Source: Perkinsus olseni
Taxonomy: Eukaryota > Perkinsozoa > Perkinsida > Perkinsidae
Direction: 5' to 3'
Length of the DNA stretch: 64,000 bases
Assembly (NCBI GenBank): GCA_013115135.1
Contig: JABANP010000103.1
Coordinates: forward strand, 1 to 64,000
Under the pieces are notes generated by a model. The model made no database searches. It was not told where the DNA came from and saw only the letters and a program-made list of their open reading frames with translations. Of the stretch, positions 51,521-63,952 are shown one piece after another (positions within the stretch are counted from its first letter, which is position 1; every line of letters starts with the position of its first letter). Both the position numbers and the translations under genes were made by a program.

Positions 51521-52792
51521 TGGTATAGAGAATGAATATACTCTGAGCTTGCGTTTGTCATCTGGACTAGTTCTCGAGGGTTCTCGAGGACTTTCCGCCA
51601 GCGTGGACGATCCATCGAACGAGTCGCCTAACACGAATCGATGCGGTCTTCGCGCGAACGACATCCGTCGTCACCGCAATGGCTCTGATTTCGACCGTGG
51701 TAGCTCGGGCTTGAGGAAGCGGTATCGAATCGCGGAACACTGAGAGGAATCTTAGGTCGACCCGCGGCACTGGCAAAACTCACATCAAGTCGTTCCATTC
51801 GGGGACACCATCACTCGCGACGTCTTCGCTAACCGGTTCATACTCGTCCTCTGAGAGTTACCATTGGAGTGGTATAAATACCACTCTCGTTACCTTCATC
51901 AACTTCTTCTGCGGGACTTGTAGGATTCCTCTCCCCGCAAACCGCAGTGAACGGCTGTAGGGCCGCACCATCACACGCGCCGCCGCTGCACCCATTAGTC
52001 AGAAAACGAATGAGGTTGTGCATCACTATGGTAATCATTGCCTCGTAGTGGCCGCATCGCTCCGCTCACTTCGACTGAAATTTATCGAGCCTGCCAGAGA
52101 GATCTTCTTTACTGTCTCGTCATTTCAATGCCCAAGCGCTTAATTCAGCCGAAGATACCGGTTGAGGTGAAAGCGTTCATGGTGTTTCGTCAACACTCGT
52201 GCTCATGATCATCTCAGTGAGCTGGTACGCCCTGAGTCTGATAATGATGTTCATAGGGTTCAATACCAATTTGTTGTCTCCGAAACTACTGCTATCACCG
52301 TTGACGTAGCGACGGCATGTGCTGAACTAATCTCACTCAGATAGGTACGTCGGTGCTGGTCTAACTGAGCCGTACTGTCGTAGGCGTTGGACTTTAAACT
52401 CACACACACGCACACGGACGGCATGTGCGATGCGAGAATCTTGAAGACGAGGGTCTTGCTTGGGAGACTCGGATAGGGTCGCTGCTCAGAGGAACATTGC
52501 TCACTGCCTCTCGCTTTTCAATGAGTTGTAGCGAGCGCATCATCGGTCACTCGTCGTCATCTACAATCGCACTATGAATGTTGGATATTCGGGCGAGCGC
52601 CGAATAAGATGCGCCTTCATAAAACGCATCTTTCAATGGTCTCACATCAACGCCTTGTGTGAATTGAAGCCCTTACCATGCAACCTACGCCGTACCATAC
52701 CTCCACCGCATCGCCCTTCCTAAGCCCGATCCCTCCTCGATCCACCCGATTGGACTCCCTCACAAGGTACGGCGCGAGTCCTCGGGCTTATC
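51521..52792. other. Intergenic stretch, no gene recognised
   Basis: Contains a short C-like motif (TCGCTCCGC, 52057-52065) and an A-like half motif (AATCTTAGGTCGACCC near 51749). A CA-rich patch lies at 52401-52417. Confidence 0.35.
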
Positions 52793-52796
52793 GTGA

Positions 52797-53230
52797 TGGT
52801 ATCTTCAGGTCGGCTATCGTCTTCCCTGTTACTCGTTCTCGTCGTAGCTCAGTCCACTACCCCAGCCCCTCCATCGTTGGCCGACGGAGCTCCGTCGTTG
52901 GAAGTAAGTTCAAGCCGTCGCCTCCTCGCCGCTTGCTCGTTCACAGGCACGCTGCTATCACCATCGTCACAACTGTTACTACCAACGCAATCGGCCATAC
53001 CAGTGCCCCCGCCGAACCCCTACGCTACGGTGAGAACACGGCCTGCAGTATCGTTGTTATCGCTCACTCCTCAGGGTTTGTCTACGAGGAGCTCATACGT
53101 GCCGCGTGGGCGTCGTTCATCAACCACTAGCCTCTTCGTAGTGCCCGACGACAGCGTCCCAGCTGAGGTTCCTCCTCGCAGGCGCCCTCGATGGACACGA
53201 TATACACCTCCTCCCCACCAGCTAGAATAG
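52797..53230 (+). CDS. Possible small secreted protein, exon structure uncertain
   Basis: ATG near 52797 starts VSSGRLSSSLLLVLVVAQST, a convincing signal peptide, then a proline/serine-rich stretch ending before a GTAAGT donor at 52903. A 46-nt intron gives two possible downstream frames, one serine/proline-rich, the other cysteine-, tyrosine- and arginine-rich (ARCYHHRHNCYYQ). The end at 53230 belongs to the first. Which one is used cannot be told from sequence alone. Confidence 0.4.
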
Positions 53231-54187
53231 CGAGAGTCGTCACTCGTGTCCACAGTCCACACGGCAGAAGCCCGCCCAAGGAGTTCACTACTACTTACTC
53301 CTATCGGCCCCTCAAGTACGACAGCTGATTGACGAGTTTGTCTCATCCCCTTGTAAGGTTCGCCGAGCCCACCATCGCCTCCGCCGGACTCGTCATCATC
53401 CTCGAAGCCTCCCTCTACAATGTTCATCACTCCATGATTACTCTCGTGAATTCACTAAGCATGTATATTGCACCGGTGTGCTGCATACTCAACAACATCG
53501 CAAGTGTTTCATAGAGAGCCTGTCGAGTCATCAGTGTCTATCGACGATGACTTTACTGCATACATCTGTCCTCTCAACAGCTACTTTTTGGTGTATATAA
53601 CAGCGGTCCTCGCGCCATCTTTTGGTAATACCCTGCTGCAAATTACACCTCCGCAACGAAAAGGAGCTTGACGCGAGTCTCTCGGGTTCGAACCCTGGCC
53701 CGAGCTTCTCGGTAACGTTTCGGGAGCGCCTACCGCGGCTCACGACAATTCTGGCCGGTAGAATGGGAATGAAACCGCTTTCGTATTTCTGAAATTACGC
53801 AGACCATCGTTCTCGCGACACGTAACATAGCGGCGTTTGCTTGTTGCAATGCTTTGCTTAACAGACTCGATTTCGTCTTTGATCGGCAATCTTTATTTCA
53901 TGATAATTCAACTATTTAATAAACTGCTTTTCCTTACTTTCAAGATCGCCCCCGGATTCCACACATTAAAATTCTTTGGCTTGACGAACAGGGTTTATTC
54001 AACAGGCTGAATCGTTCCCCACGGAAAGGTATGTCGATGTTATTGTATCCGCCACTCAAAAGAATGAATGAAACGCGTTTCTCCCCCGAGGTCGCCTGGG
54101 ACACTGTCAAACACAAAACTACTCTTCGAACGATCAACGATGAAACAAACAGCAATCTATAAATATCCGATGGCAGGGATGGGTCGC
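53231..54187. other. Intergenic stretch with a T-arm-like sequence
   Basis: CTCGGGTTCGAACCCTGG at 53676-53693 matches a T arm, but no tRNA body or intron frame could be shown. An AT-rich tract lies at 53880-53950. Confidence 0.35.
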
Positions 54188-55423
54188 TCATTGACAAGCA
54201 GGAGCTGCTGGCGACTCGACTCTAGTCCACACACCACCTATATTGCCACTTCGAGACTTCCAAACGATTTCGGGGATTTGTGGTATGCCGTCTTGGCCAC
54301 ACTGGGCGACTTGCTCACGCGTTGAGGGATACTGGAACGAGTACAGCCCGGAGGTGCCCCACTTCACTATGACCTAAAAAACCCGAAGAATCACGCAGGA
54401 ATGAAAGAGCATGAACCTACGCTATCAGAGTCTACTGTACTGAGGGCCACCACCAATGGCTTCGACACGCCCTTCTCTCCCGTCTTAGCGTCGATCGCAA
54501 AGGAGTCATCCCCCTCAATAAGGTAACGCTTGCCCTTTTTATCAGAGTAGAGTCCCTGTGAAAGTATTTATGAAGGAAATTAACAGACAAGATTTGCCCA
54601 CCTGAAGGGAGTTCAAAATTGTCTCCTTCACGTCACTCTCAAAGGCAGGCGGTGCTGCCGAGCTCGAAGAACTAGTCTGTGCCGTCTCCGCGACCGTTTC
54701 TCGCTAAAGTATGAGAATGAATCACGTCACTTATGAGTACACTTCGAGCCACCTGTGGTGAGCGCCTGCGGGGCTGCCGAGCCGCTTTGCCGTTCTTCGA
54801 TACATTTCCGTCACTTTGTGGCTGAGCGTATCGGCCCGTGCCAATAACAGCACCATAAAGGGCCTCCTCGTCGTCAGTCCCTCTGAGGGTACTCCTGAGG
54901 GCAATGACGATCGGGAAATGATGGCACGATTGTTGACCATCCGATCGACGGTAATTTCCCCCAATCGGTTCGAAATCATACCAACTCGTCAGCTTGACGT
55001 GCGAATAATAGCGGAAAATTGCAAATATAGCGATGAAACTTGTCCGTAAATTGGGGAATGAAAGCTGACGAAGACATCTTCCCAGTAGTACTTTCCCCGT
55101 TGTGATTCCTCCTTTTCAATCTCCCGTGCAATCGTCTCCACCTTGGACCTCTGAGCGCTGCTTAGATTCTTCGGCACCTCAGTAGTGTACAATTTCCAAT
55201 TAAAGCTAGTATGAACTCTGACAGAGGAAAAGATTCTCTCCGAATCGCAGGCGTCGAGTACCAATAAATTCCCGAAAAATTTCAAAAGCGTGGGTTCGAG
55301 GTGAACGCCGCCATAATCCAAACCCTCCAGCCATCTCCCGCGAGAGGAGGGGAAGGAGGGGACGCGAAGCAAGCGTGAAGAAGCGACATCGAACGGTGAG
55401 CCCATGCCTGTCGCCTCGATCAT
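54188..55423 (-). CDS. Five-exon gene, function unknown
   Basis: Exons on the minus strand: about 55423-55030 (LDYGGVHLEPTLLKFFGNLL, KVETIAREIEKEESQRGKYY), about 54979-54755 (GEITVDRMVNNRAIISRSSL, RADTLSHKVTEMYRRTAKRL), about 54705-54602 (RETVAETAQTSSSSSAAPPA, KETILNSLQ), about 54555-54418 (GLYSDKKGKRYLIEGDDSFA, GEKGVSKPLVVALSTVDSDS) and 54371-54188 (VIVKWGTSGLYSFQYPSTRE), ending TGA at 54188-54190. Introns are 46-57 nt and keep frame. The composition looks conserved and globular rather than low-complexity, but no family is recognised. ATG at 55423 gives MIEATGMGSPFDVASSRLLR. Confidence 0.55.
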
Positions 55424-55963
55424 CTACCTCTTAGGGCTGTGTTTTGGAGTGCGAGGGGACCGAAATCTCGCAAGGACGCTAAGCGAGGCGTGAAAAGAAC
55501 TACGCTGTCCCGCAGGTACATGCTATGATACCACTCCAATCGTAACTCCCCCACTACCCGAATCGCTCCTCGTTCACTTTAAACTGGTCCCAATGAAGGT
55601 TCTCGGTCGCAGAAAAATCCGCAGTGGCCGCCTGAGAACCCACGCGATCCACCACCGCTGGGCGAGTTCCCCACTTACCGTGTCGGCTTCAAGCCAGGTG
55701 TCGTCAACCCGATGCAAGGCGTGAGCGGACGCATCCTCATCATCCGCCGAATACCCACGAATTTTAGAAAGGATCTCATGATCCGTCTCTGAATGAATAT
55801 AACAAAACTCCGCTCGCCGCAACTAGGAAGACAAATTCGCTCGTCTAACACACTCATCGGGTCAGCATCGATGATTCAACGCCTATCACGCATCTTTGAT
55901 TAGTAGTGGCTCGAAGCATGAGAATCACCAGATGAGTTATTCAGGCGAGAAGACCTCCAGTTA
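55424..55963. other. Intergenic stretch, no gene recognised
   Basis: Only short open frames; promoter region of the gene above. Confidence 0.35.
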
Positions 55964-56610
55964 TTAATTGGTGCTGTTGATAACCGAACAAGGATGACGA
56001 ATTGGATCGAATAAAATGCAGGCAGAAAAAAACGATTTTAAGATAACGAAACGCGGTAAACGGTAAGGTATTTTGCCTTTCTTTTGTGGTGCATCGACCG
56101 TTACGATGCAATATGCGCCGAGGGGATATCGGAACGTTTGCGAGGTCCAGGCCCTATTACGGAATACACTGCCTTTCGGGCGCTGGCTCGCCAGCCTAAC
56201 ATAGTTCGTGACGCTGGATGGCAGCTTCCACCATGTCGTGACCTGGGAGGAATGAATCACTACAGCCCAGCCGAGTTTGCCGTATCAGAGGCACGAGAGA
56301 GAACACCACCAAACAATGTAAGGAAAAGATGCTGAGTTCCTCCATCTTTGCAGAGACAATTTCTCGCTTCGCTCCGCTAGGCATGATTGCGTACTTTTGA
56401 GGGCCGTACTTCAGCACCGACCCTCTGATGAGTCGAACGAAGCCACCAACAGGATGCCCGAGAGGAAAGTCTCTCCCCACTCTCACTTTTTTGGCAGGTT
56501 GTTGTGGTTGTTGTTTTATACATACATGTACATAGTTAGCCCTGGAACTCGGGAGGGAGTACCAATGCTTACGACCTTCAATCTCGGCCAAATCCTGAGA
56601 AACACACACT
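55964..56610 (-). CDS. Possible small multi-exon gene, function unknown
   Basis: Open minus-strand stretches (KVRVGRDFPLGHPVGGFVRL from about 56490, and SVFRNRAWTSQTFRYPLGAY from about 56160) are interrupted by a 50-nt GT-AG interval at about 56390-56341 that contains the C motif (56364-56378) and so is probably an intron. Ends and frame between the two stretches are uncertain. Confidence 0.35.
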
Positions 56611-57510
56611 AGCCACCAAACGAGACTCGCAGCATTTACAGACAGACAACGACGCGAGAACGGATCTACACCGTCAACTGGAACCTCCTAGTAGTGATGG
56701 TCGACGGAATGAGGAAAAGGAGTTGCCAGCCCCGACTAGTACGTTCATTTTGATAAACCTCGTGGAAGGGCCAGAGGCCATGTCTTGCTGAGCATCGGGT
56801 CTTACGACCACCTCTCCCGTATGGCTGTCGGTCTGCCGTTCCCAAGAGAAAGAGGACGACCCCTGTTTCGCGCGCCACGAAACTCGTCCCTTCAGAGAAT
56901 TCAGTGCCTACGCCCAAGAGTGATGCTGATGATGCGAGATCGGTGTCGGTATTACTATCAAGAATGTATCTTCCAGAACTGCCCCAGTAAATGGTACCTG
57001 AAGGTGCAGTCAATTCTCGTAGATCTCCATAGCATAACGGGTAAGATCCACCCCTATCATTCCGGAGGACGCGGGTTCGAATCACCACCCGACATATAGC
57101 GGCGACGAGTAATCACTAAAATATTCGTGCCTACCTATACGAGGACGGGGAACCGTCAGGCAGGCAGACGGGGTATCCAGTCTGGGTAACAGTCCCACCC
57201 TCGGCCATGATACATCACGAGAATTCTCGAAAACGAAAACCTCACAACTCCGACGACACGCGCAAACATACACTGCCTGGAGGCCGATGATTTAAGAATT
57301 AAAGGAACTGCCCGAATCGAAGAGGACCCCACCGTACTACCATCCTTATGTTGTAACAATTTATCGTATGTCCGGAGGGTACGCCATCCTTCGATACATG
57401 TACCGTACTGCCCTGAACCTGACACTGGCCAAGCTGCAATTACCAGCCTAGCCGACCACAGCAGGGCCTTTCTGGAAAATGATCTGTATCACTGCTCTGT
57501 CACCACTTCA
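56611..57510. other. No confident gene; contains B and T motifs
   Basis: A B motif (CGCGCGCCACGAAA) lies at 56869-56882 and a T-arm interval at 57041-57099. A minus-strand frame at 56666-57088 crosses the latter and is probably chance. Confidence 0.35.
57041..57099 (+). repeat. T-family-like interval
   Basis: GTAAGATCC...GCGGGTTCGAATC...CATATAG, 59 nt with donor and acceptor, preceded by ATAGCATAACGG, an A-box-like sequence. Acceptor pairing fails, so it is not a working tRNA. No host frame was found. Confidence 0.4.
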
Positions 57511-58751
57511 TCAAAGAACGACAGACTGTAGTACCTTGTAGGTCTTATGGTCCTCTAAACCGTGCCATTCTCCTTGTATCCTCGCCAAGGGGTCATTCTC
57601 CAAGACCGAGGCAAAGAGCAGGTCCAGAGGGGTGGATCCATCCGAGGGAGGCAAGCCTCCAGTCTCCGAGCTTCCCCTACTGGGGCCGAGCATGATGATC
57701 TTTTAGGGGAACAAAAAATGCTGATGGTCTATTCGGTGGATGTCAGCGTCACTGCGCCACGAAATCCCCCACTAAAGCAAACACAACTCTCTCTTTCTCG
57801 AGAGACATACCCTCATCATAATACTGTTCGTAAACTCGCACGAGTGCATGCGAGTGACTCCAATTTAGCATGCAGTTCAATGTTGTTGAGATTGATAGAC
57901 TACGCTACTCCATCGGTCATAACCAACGCCACGTTACCCTGGCTGCTCATCCAGGAGACTCCCAGGCCCGGAATCAACGCCAAGAGATTGGCCACCGCAT
58001 CATCGTGAATGGAGGTGCCTCTGAGATCGATCCACTGCAGGCTTGTACCATGCGTCACCACAGCATCCAGCAACGTGTCCGACACCCCGAGGTTGGCTGC
58101 GACGTCAAGGGCCTTCAAGTTGTGACAGCTTTCAATCAAAACAACGAGGCCAGCGTCCGTCACCAACGTCCGCGCCACATACACCTCCTGTATGCACTCA
58201 GAAACTCTGTTCTCCGCAATAGTCGTTAAGACCTCGTCCCTACAGTCGGATACCCCACTTAAATTAATATATCGCAAATGACAGACGCTGGAGGACCCCA
58301 GCCAAGCACACAAAGCTCGACAGGTGAGCTGATCTAAGCCGCGGAGGTTCACGTGCTCGAGTCGTGTAGCAGCTCGCAGGACTCCAATGAACTCTGACGA
58401 GAGAGACGAGCACTCGAAGAGGTCCAAATGGGTTAGCACATCGGAACAGAGGCATAGGATCTGGGAGAGTTCGGAGTCGGACAGAAACTCGCAACCGTAA
58501 AGATTGATCCGTTTGGCGGGGCCACGTGTAGCACAGCGTTGAAGAAGGGCTCGAAAGGCCTGCCGGTGAGTGGAGGCACGGTCGAGGGAATCTGAAGTAA
58601 TTAACCTCATACTGATACCACGACATGAAAGGCGAAAGAATGGATAGTACTCATCCAAGGGTATTACCATCACGGTTGTTGGAGGAACAAAAACGGCTAC
58701 GCAAGAGCCTTTCGATGGACACCTGATGAGGAGAGATACACAACCGACCAC
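57511..58751 (-). CDS. Leucine-rich repeat protein (F-box/AMN1-like repeats)
   Basis: The exon 58751-57900 or slightly shorter carries at least five cysteine-type leucine-rich repeats: INLYGCEFLSDSELSQILCL, LTHLDLFECSSLSSEFIGVL, LEHVNLRGLDQLTCRALCAW, LRYINLSGVSDCRDEVLTTI and LKALDVAANLGVSDTLLDAV, then LQWIDLRGTSIHDDAVANLL. Repeats of this type occur in F-box LRR substrate adaptors and AMN1. The N-terminus (MRLITSDSLDRASTHRQAFR) shows no obvious F-box. Translation may begin at the internal ATG near 58613. A B motif (57753-57766) lies in a likely intron, and a final exon (GSTPLDLLFASVLENDPLAR) ends at 57511. The link to that exon is tentative. Confidence 0.65.
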
Positions 58752-60144
58752 ACTACAAGGCTATTATAAGATGGAATGGTGGAGGCGCTGATTGGCAGGA
58801 CTGAAGACCGAGGCGGTTACCTGCGTGCTGCTCCAGTTACTCGAAGTTGGACTTGAATCATCACCACTACTGCTGTCACCGGTGAGAAATGGACATGATG
58901 CTTTAGCTGACAGACGCACTCAGGAAATAGGAGTTTGGAGCCGACAAGATACGGAATTGAAAAAGCGCTCAGGATAACGCCGCTATTACTACCGACGTCT
59001 CTCCGATGGCCGCCCCCGAGTCTCTCTTGTCATATCATGTTTATTTGCACTCAGTGAGAGCGCCACAGCCACCGCGCTCTCGGGCGGCTATCTGTAGAAT
59101 TTGAGGGATCCACCCATGGCTCGCTTACGGACATAGAGGAGCTTGACCGAGCGGTTATATGACCAAGCTCCGCCTCGAAGGCAAGGGGGGAACCCGCCCG
59201 GCGGATGGTCGGCTACTGTAGCCTAGAGCCACACAAGGGTGATATGTAGACCTGGGCGACGTACTCGATGGTCGTCGGTACTCGCTGCTAGACGGATCAT
59301 ACTGGCGTATGGTCTGAGTCCTTGATGATATCGTCGAGAGGAGTTCCTATCCCAGCGATGCTGGGGAAATCACCGACTTTGATCAATCAGTAGCGTGTCG
59401 TCAGAGACTCGTCTCGAACCACCAACGGCCAAGAGGGGTGGCACAGGATATGGAAGACACTGCGTGAGCTCTCACCCTACTTGGTGTTATGCGAGGGAGC
59501 GGCAGGGGCCCCCAGGGGAGCAAACAGGCGTCGTATGACGAAAAAACCACTCAGTGAGGCCGGTGCGAGTGAGTCGGACTCACTCCCACCGGACAATCTT
59601 GGCTGAGTTCGCCGAGTGCTCAGAGTATACCGTATAACTCCGTATAACTTATACCGAGAGTCTCTCCGGGAGAGACGATGTGCACTGTCAGTTGGTAGAA
59701 GATTGATAGTGCGGTGTGTGTTGAAGAAAACGATGATGTGGATGTGCACTGTCAGCTGGTAGAAGCTCGATAGTGCGGTTTATGAGACCAAGTTGGCAGC
59801 ATGTCAGCCGTCTCGCACTGGAGTGACTTAGTAGTCAGCTGCGTATACAGTATACGGTATACTCAGCAGAGGTCGGCTTGGACGGACAAGATCGATGAGC
59901 TTTACCTCGCTTGAAGAAGATTGTCGAGGCGTTTTGGAACATTAAGAGAAGCTCGAATGCAACGGCTGAGAACCTGTACTGGGTCCGATAACTCACCGCG
60001 AGGTCTGTTTCCATTTTCGGTCCGCGTTGTGTGCACGTTTATTCTGAGGGCACCTCTCTCACTTTCATCCCTCCCATCCGGAGGGACCCTCCGGTGTCAT
60101 GTTCTCCGTAAATCTATGACGGCCTGGCTTGCCTGGGGCTTGAC
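58752..60144. other. Long stretch without a recognised gene
   Basis: Open frames are short. It contains the tandem repeat at 59677-59779 and alternating TATAC stretches near 59615-59655 and 59840-59862. Confidence 0.4.
59677..59779. repeat. Direct repeat, two copies of about 39 bp
   Basis: GATGTGCACTGTCAG, TGGTAGAAG and GATAGTGCGGT occur at 59677-59715 and 59741-59779 with three or so differences. Confidence 0.8.
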
Positions 60145-61159
60145 TTGCTAGACGGCTATTCTCTTACAATGCCGACTTCCCTTCACCAGGTACTTCTCTC
60201 ACCATCTCTTCCAGTATTCGCAGAGACCAACGACGTGTGCGAAGTTCTACTCGGACATAGCGCTCACCAAGGCTCATTCATCGTCGCGTACAAGGCGGTC
60301 AGGAAGTTTAGGATTCGCATATTCGCGGTCGCCTTCCCCCGTGGGTCGAAATTTGAACGCGAAATTGTCCCGAATTTTCACCCCCTTATTACTTGGAGAC
60401 CAGACATAGAGTGTTCGCCTGGGCTGCTGTCTTGCATGCCGCTATTTGATGATCATAATAATTCCACCGAAAACGGTTGGTGAGGTAACTGCTAGGCACC
60501 GCCAGAAACGACAGTATCTGCAAGCACGCACGTACAAGCTAGCTTCATGGTCACTACCCGATAACCTTGTCTTCAATCTCAGTCCATCCTCCTATATAAA
60601 TGGCCCAGAGGTCTCCCTTCTCTCTCTCGACGCCTCCGTCCTTGGGAGCGGTCATGTCACCATGAACTAACCGTAGATCAACAGCTTGTGGCTTTAAGAA
60701 GCACGCATGAATTGCACGGACCAATTTTACCGCGCGCCACGAAATTCTATGGCCTCGACGATGAAAGGAACGGAGCAAGATTGTTGCAAACGCCACTCAA
60801 GCACTTTCGATTCTACTGTGTCGCCGTATTAGGACTTTCTGTATCGCCTGACTAGTCCAGCGCATGCCCAGCGCGGGGCCCACCCCGCAACGCACTGAAC
60901 CTGCCCGCGCCGCCGCCACCACCACTACTGCTGCTGTTGGTGGATTGGAAGCCGACTGGAGGAGATACATCCCCGACACGGCCCTGCTTGTGTCGGGTAT
61001 CAAACCGTTTCATCCGAGCTCCTCGCAACACCATTAGCAGGTTCTTTCGGGGGGCCCTTCGTTATCTTCACACTCACACCACTGCGGAATGGGTTGACAC
61101 TGGCGGCTCAGGACCGAGTAGGAGACCGGGCTGATTGAAGCCGGACGGCTATCCCCGTC
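60145..61159. other. No confident gene; contains a B motif
   Basis: A plus frame at 60145-60483 has no recognisable features. CCGCGCGCCACGAAATT, a full B motif, lies at 60730-60746. A proline/alanine-coding patch with CCGCC and CTG units is at 60905-60945. Confidence 0.35.
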
Positions 61160-62145
61160 TTGCAGGTCTCAACGATGTCAAGCCTCTATCGGCGATGCTT
61201 CATGCACGGCTTTAAAAGTGGTTGGGTCGGCGGGTTATGGCCGAGCGTCCCTGCCATACCACAATTCTGCGTAATCCTACCAATTCGGCATCCGCTCTGT
61301 GATGGCTTCGCGCCAGGTGCTAGGGCCTATGTACCATCTTTATACGAGTTTTCTGGGACAGCAAGGGGCTCTCGTTTGCACCGGTATGAGCCATTCTCTT
61401 ACCTCGCCTCCTCGACGCTACTCCTCCCCTCAGCTGTGACCGAGACGGCCATTACCTATGGCGCCAACACTAGGAATGCTGAGGTTGCCTATAATCAATA
61501 CGTTCCTCGAAAGGATCGTCTCACTAATCTTACTCCAGCGTACAAACCGATTGGCCCGGGGGCTCTCGTAAGGACCGCAGCAGCAGTCGGGCCGCTGAGG
61601 GCTGTTAACGACGGTTATGTCAGATGCACGCGGTACGAAACGCGTTGGGGATGTGCGGTATGAGGGTGTTCGCGGCGCCTCTGGATGAACACATGTGCAA
61701 AGTCATTCGCAATCCACAGGCTTCTCGGATGGTATCAGACTTTGTAGCTTCCTGCCTCAGCGGTAGGTTGCTCCTTCCCTACGCGGTAGGTCCCCGGTTC
61801 GAATCCTGGGTGTGCCATCAGGTGCCATATCCATGCCATTCAATCAACTATATAATTTTTTCGTCACATCCAAAGAGGCCCGGGAGTCCACCCGACTACA
61901 GCGAGTTACTCTCGCCACCACCTACCTTAGGGGACAGTACCTCACTATTGCACCAGATGGATCGTAAGATACGCCCCCCAAAATAAAAGGTAAAATATTT
62001 TTTCTCAGTGTGCGCCCAAGCAAAGATCATGCTCCGGGACATGGGCATGCGTTGCCTCTATGCTGGTACATTATTCTGCATCTACGCCACCATTGAGCGG
62101 ACTCTCGTGGAGAACTGGCCGGCATGGTCTGAAGCATATCTCTGA
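61160..62145 (+). CDS. Possible membrane carrier-like protein
   Basis: A frame around 61350-61650 (NAEVAYNQYVPRKDRLTNLT) changes to an exon with RVFAAPLDEHMCKVIRNPQA and VSDFVASCLSG, joined over a 59-nt T-family intron (61763-61821) to AISMPFNQLYNFFVTSKEAR and RVTLATTYLRGQYL. A further exon near 62014-62145 has MLRDMGMRCLYAGTLFCIYA and IERTLVENWPAW to a TGA stop. The SGAISMPFNQLYNF and GMRCLYAGTLF stretches resemble the end of a mitochondrial-carrier-like membrane protein. The last junction is out of phase as written, by one base, so either the donor is wrong or there is an indel. Start unresolved. Confidence 0.45.
61763..61821 (+). repeat. T-family intron
   Basis: GTAGGTTGCTCC, then GGTAGGTCCCCGG, TTCGAATCC, TGGGTGTGCC, A and TCAG. 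The bases before it (TGCCTCAGCGGTAG) look like a tRNA A box, so more of the tRNA layout is kept here than in the other cases, but the acceptor stem does not pair. Confidence 0.6.
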
Positions 62146-63529
62146 AGATTCTGCTACTACTTGTCTTGTACAGAGACCGTCATCATAACGACCGTTAATG
62201 AGCCGACCAATGCAAGTGACTTGTGTTTACTATGAGGGGCGGCGTCTGCTGATAACTAACAAACGCAATTCGACGATTGAGAGATGAGTACACCTTTAAA
62301 ATCGTAATCCGAGTGGATCTTGCGTAAATCGTTTACTGGCTGCTCATTGAAAGCACAACACCCGAGTTCTGTCGTCTTGAATCCGATCTTGCATCTGCTG
62401 TCTTCTTATCATCCGCCACTTAGCTTCAGCGTAGCTTCTTATCGGCTAGGGTCAGCGACATAAACATTACAAATGTTCACCGAAGTCAAGTGGGGTCGAG
62501 TCCCTTCCGCATAGACCATGCATCAACGGTCTTCCTAACACGTTCGCCTGGAGGTGAGAACAGCAGAGGAAACCCTCAGCAGTCGGCAATCCCTTCAGGC
62601 GGTCACTCTGTTCTGCACGACACACGGCCGCTGTCGAGATACAGCACAGGGGACTTGATGATCGCGTAGGGATGATAAGACGCAGAAGGTCGTCATGGTT
62701 GGCTATCATTGACAGACCGAAAATCCGACTGGGATCGCACACGCTGCCGCCCAACGGAGCGCTGTCGGGGGACTACCGGTACTAGCGATTATCAATGCTC
62801 ATGGTCTTGGTCATGGTGATAACAGGCTGTCCACAGAAGACGCCACGGACCGGCGGATGAATCGGGTTCTTCGTAGCGAGAAGGAGATGAAGAAGATAGG
62901 ACGGTGTTGCGATGCTGAGCTGAAACGTTCGAAGCGGCTATACAAGTAGTAGGCTTGGCAGCTGCCCTGCTCGAGGGCAAACTCAAAATTAAGAATGGAC
63001 TGCGGACCAGGACGATGATGGCCTTTCAGGCGACTGGGAGATCTCCGGAAGACCATGAAGCGTGAGAGCTCTCGTCTTCACTATCAGCTAACCCCACTGC
63101 AGCCGAGGCGTACCGAAGGCAAGAACTATGATCAACACTCCTTCGTGTTCTTTCATCATAGTCACAGGCACGACCAGCTCTCTGGCCGAGTTCAGGAACG
63201 GCGATCTTGAGCGGTACTATTACCGATCGCCTGTGTACGAAATCATGGGCCGCCAGGCTAGTATACTTAACATGTACCCCTACAGTGATTCCCTCAGAAG
63301 ACGGTATCGATTGTGATACGTCGGTTGTTGCCCTCAGAGAGCTGTTGTTGTGCTAACCAGTACTACTAACACGACGACTAGAATTGATACAAGAAATGCT
63401 GCTTTCTCGAGAGTGGATGAAAATCCGATAGGGTAACTTTACAAAAAAATTTATGCTACTTTCCTAGCTGCAACGTAGAATTCCTCTGCGCAACTACCCT
63501 CAGAAAAGGGCCTCTCCCCAGTAACAAAA
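62146..63529. other. No confident gene
   Basis: Open frames on the minus strand (62467-62754, 62811-63056) and on the plus strand (63128-63316) show no recognisable family. Confidence 0.35.
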
Positions 63530-63952
63530 CTACTCTGCAAACTTCACCTCGTCGCTGGGGCTCTGCGATGATGCCCGTCTGCGAAACCGAACGAGAAGCA
63601 ACACCGTAGTATTCAATAAGAATAGGATACTGATGACCGTCTTGATCCACCACGCTTGCAGCGACTCGTCAACGGTCCACACGGCCGACCAGCCCTTGAA
63701 GATCTCACCGGGCACCTCTTCAAGGCATCTTATAGCGGAGCGATGAGCGTGCCCTATATACGTCATCGTACGGGGTTTATTAGGCAAGAGGACCGTAGTG
63801 TTGCCCGCCAAGTAGGTCCAAGAGAGCGGATAAACTGCCGTAGCTCGTACGCAGTGCTTAGGGTGATGGTCGAGGCACATGAGAGGCTCCTGACCAGGCG
63901 GGACCTCAGGACATGCGCACCTCCCAGGATGCTTCACCGTATGGGAAAACAT
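63530..63952 (-). CDS. Single-pass membrane protein, probably C-terminal exon
   Basis: The frame ends with a membrane segment (TVISILFLLNTTVLLLV) followed by a basic stop-transfer (RFRRRASS) and a short polar tail, the pattern of a type I membrane protein. The extracellular side has cysteine pairs (RCACPEVPP, LMCLDHHPKHC) and NTT glycosylation sites. There is an ATG at 63952, but no signal peptide follows, so earlier exons likely lie beyond the window edge. A C-like motif (GCGGAGCGATG, 63735-63745) falls in the coding sequence. No family recognised. Confidence 0.5.
   Translation of the reverse strand: MFSHTVKHPGRCACPEVPPGQEPLMCLDHHPKHCVRATAVYPLSWTYLAGNTTVLLPNKPRTMTYIGHAHRSAIRCLEEVPGEIFKGWSAVWTVDESLQAWWIKTVISILFLLNTTVLLLVRFRRRASSQSPSDEVKFAE

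Noticed and set aside
57010..57099. A tRNA gene with A-box-like TAGCATAACGG and B box
   Set aside because: T-stem and acceptor do not pair and no standard anticodon loop is formed; listed only as a T-family interval.
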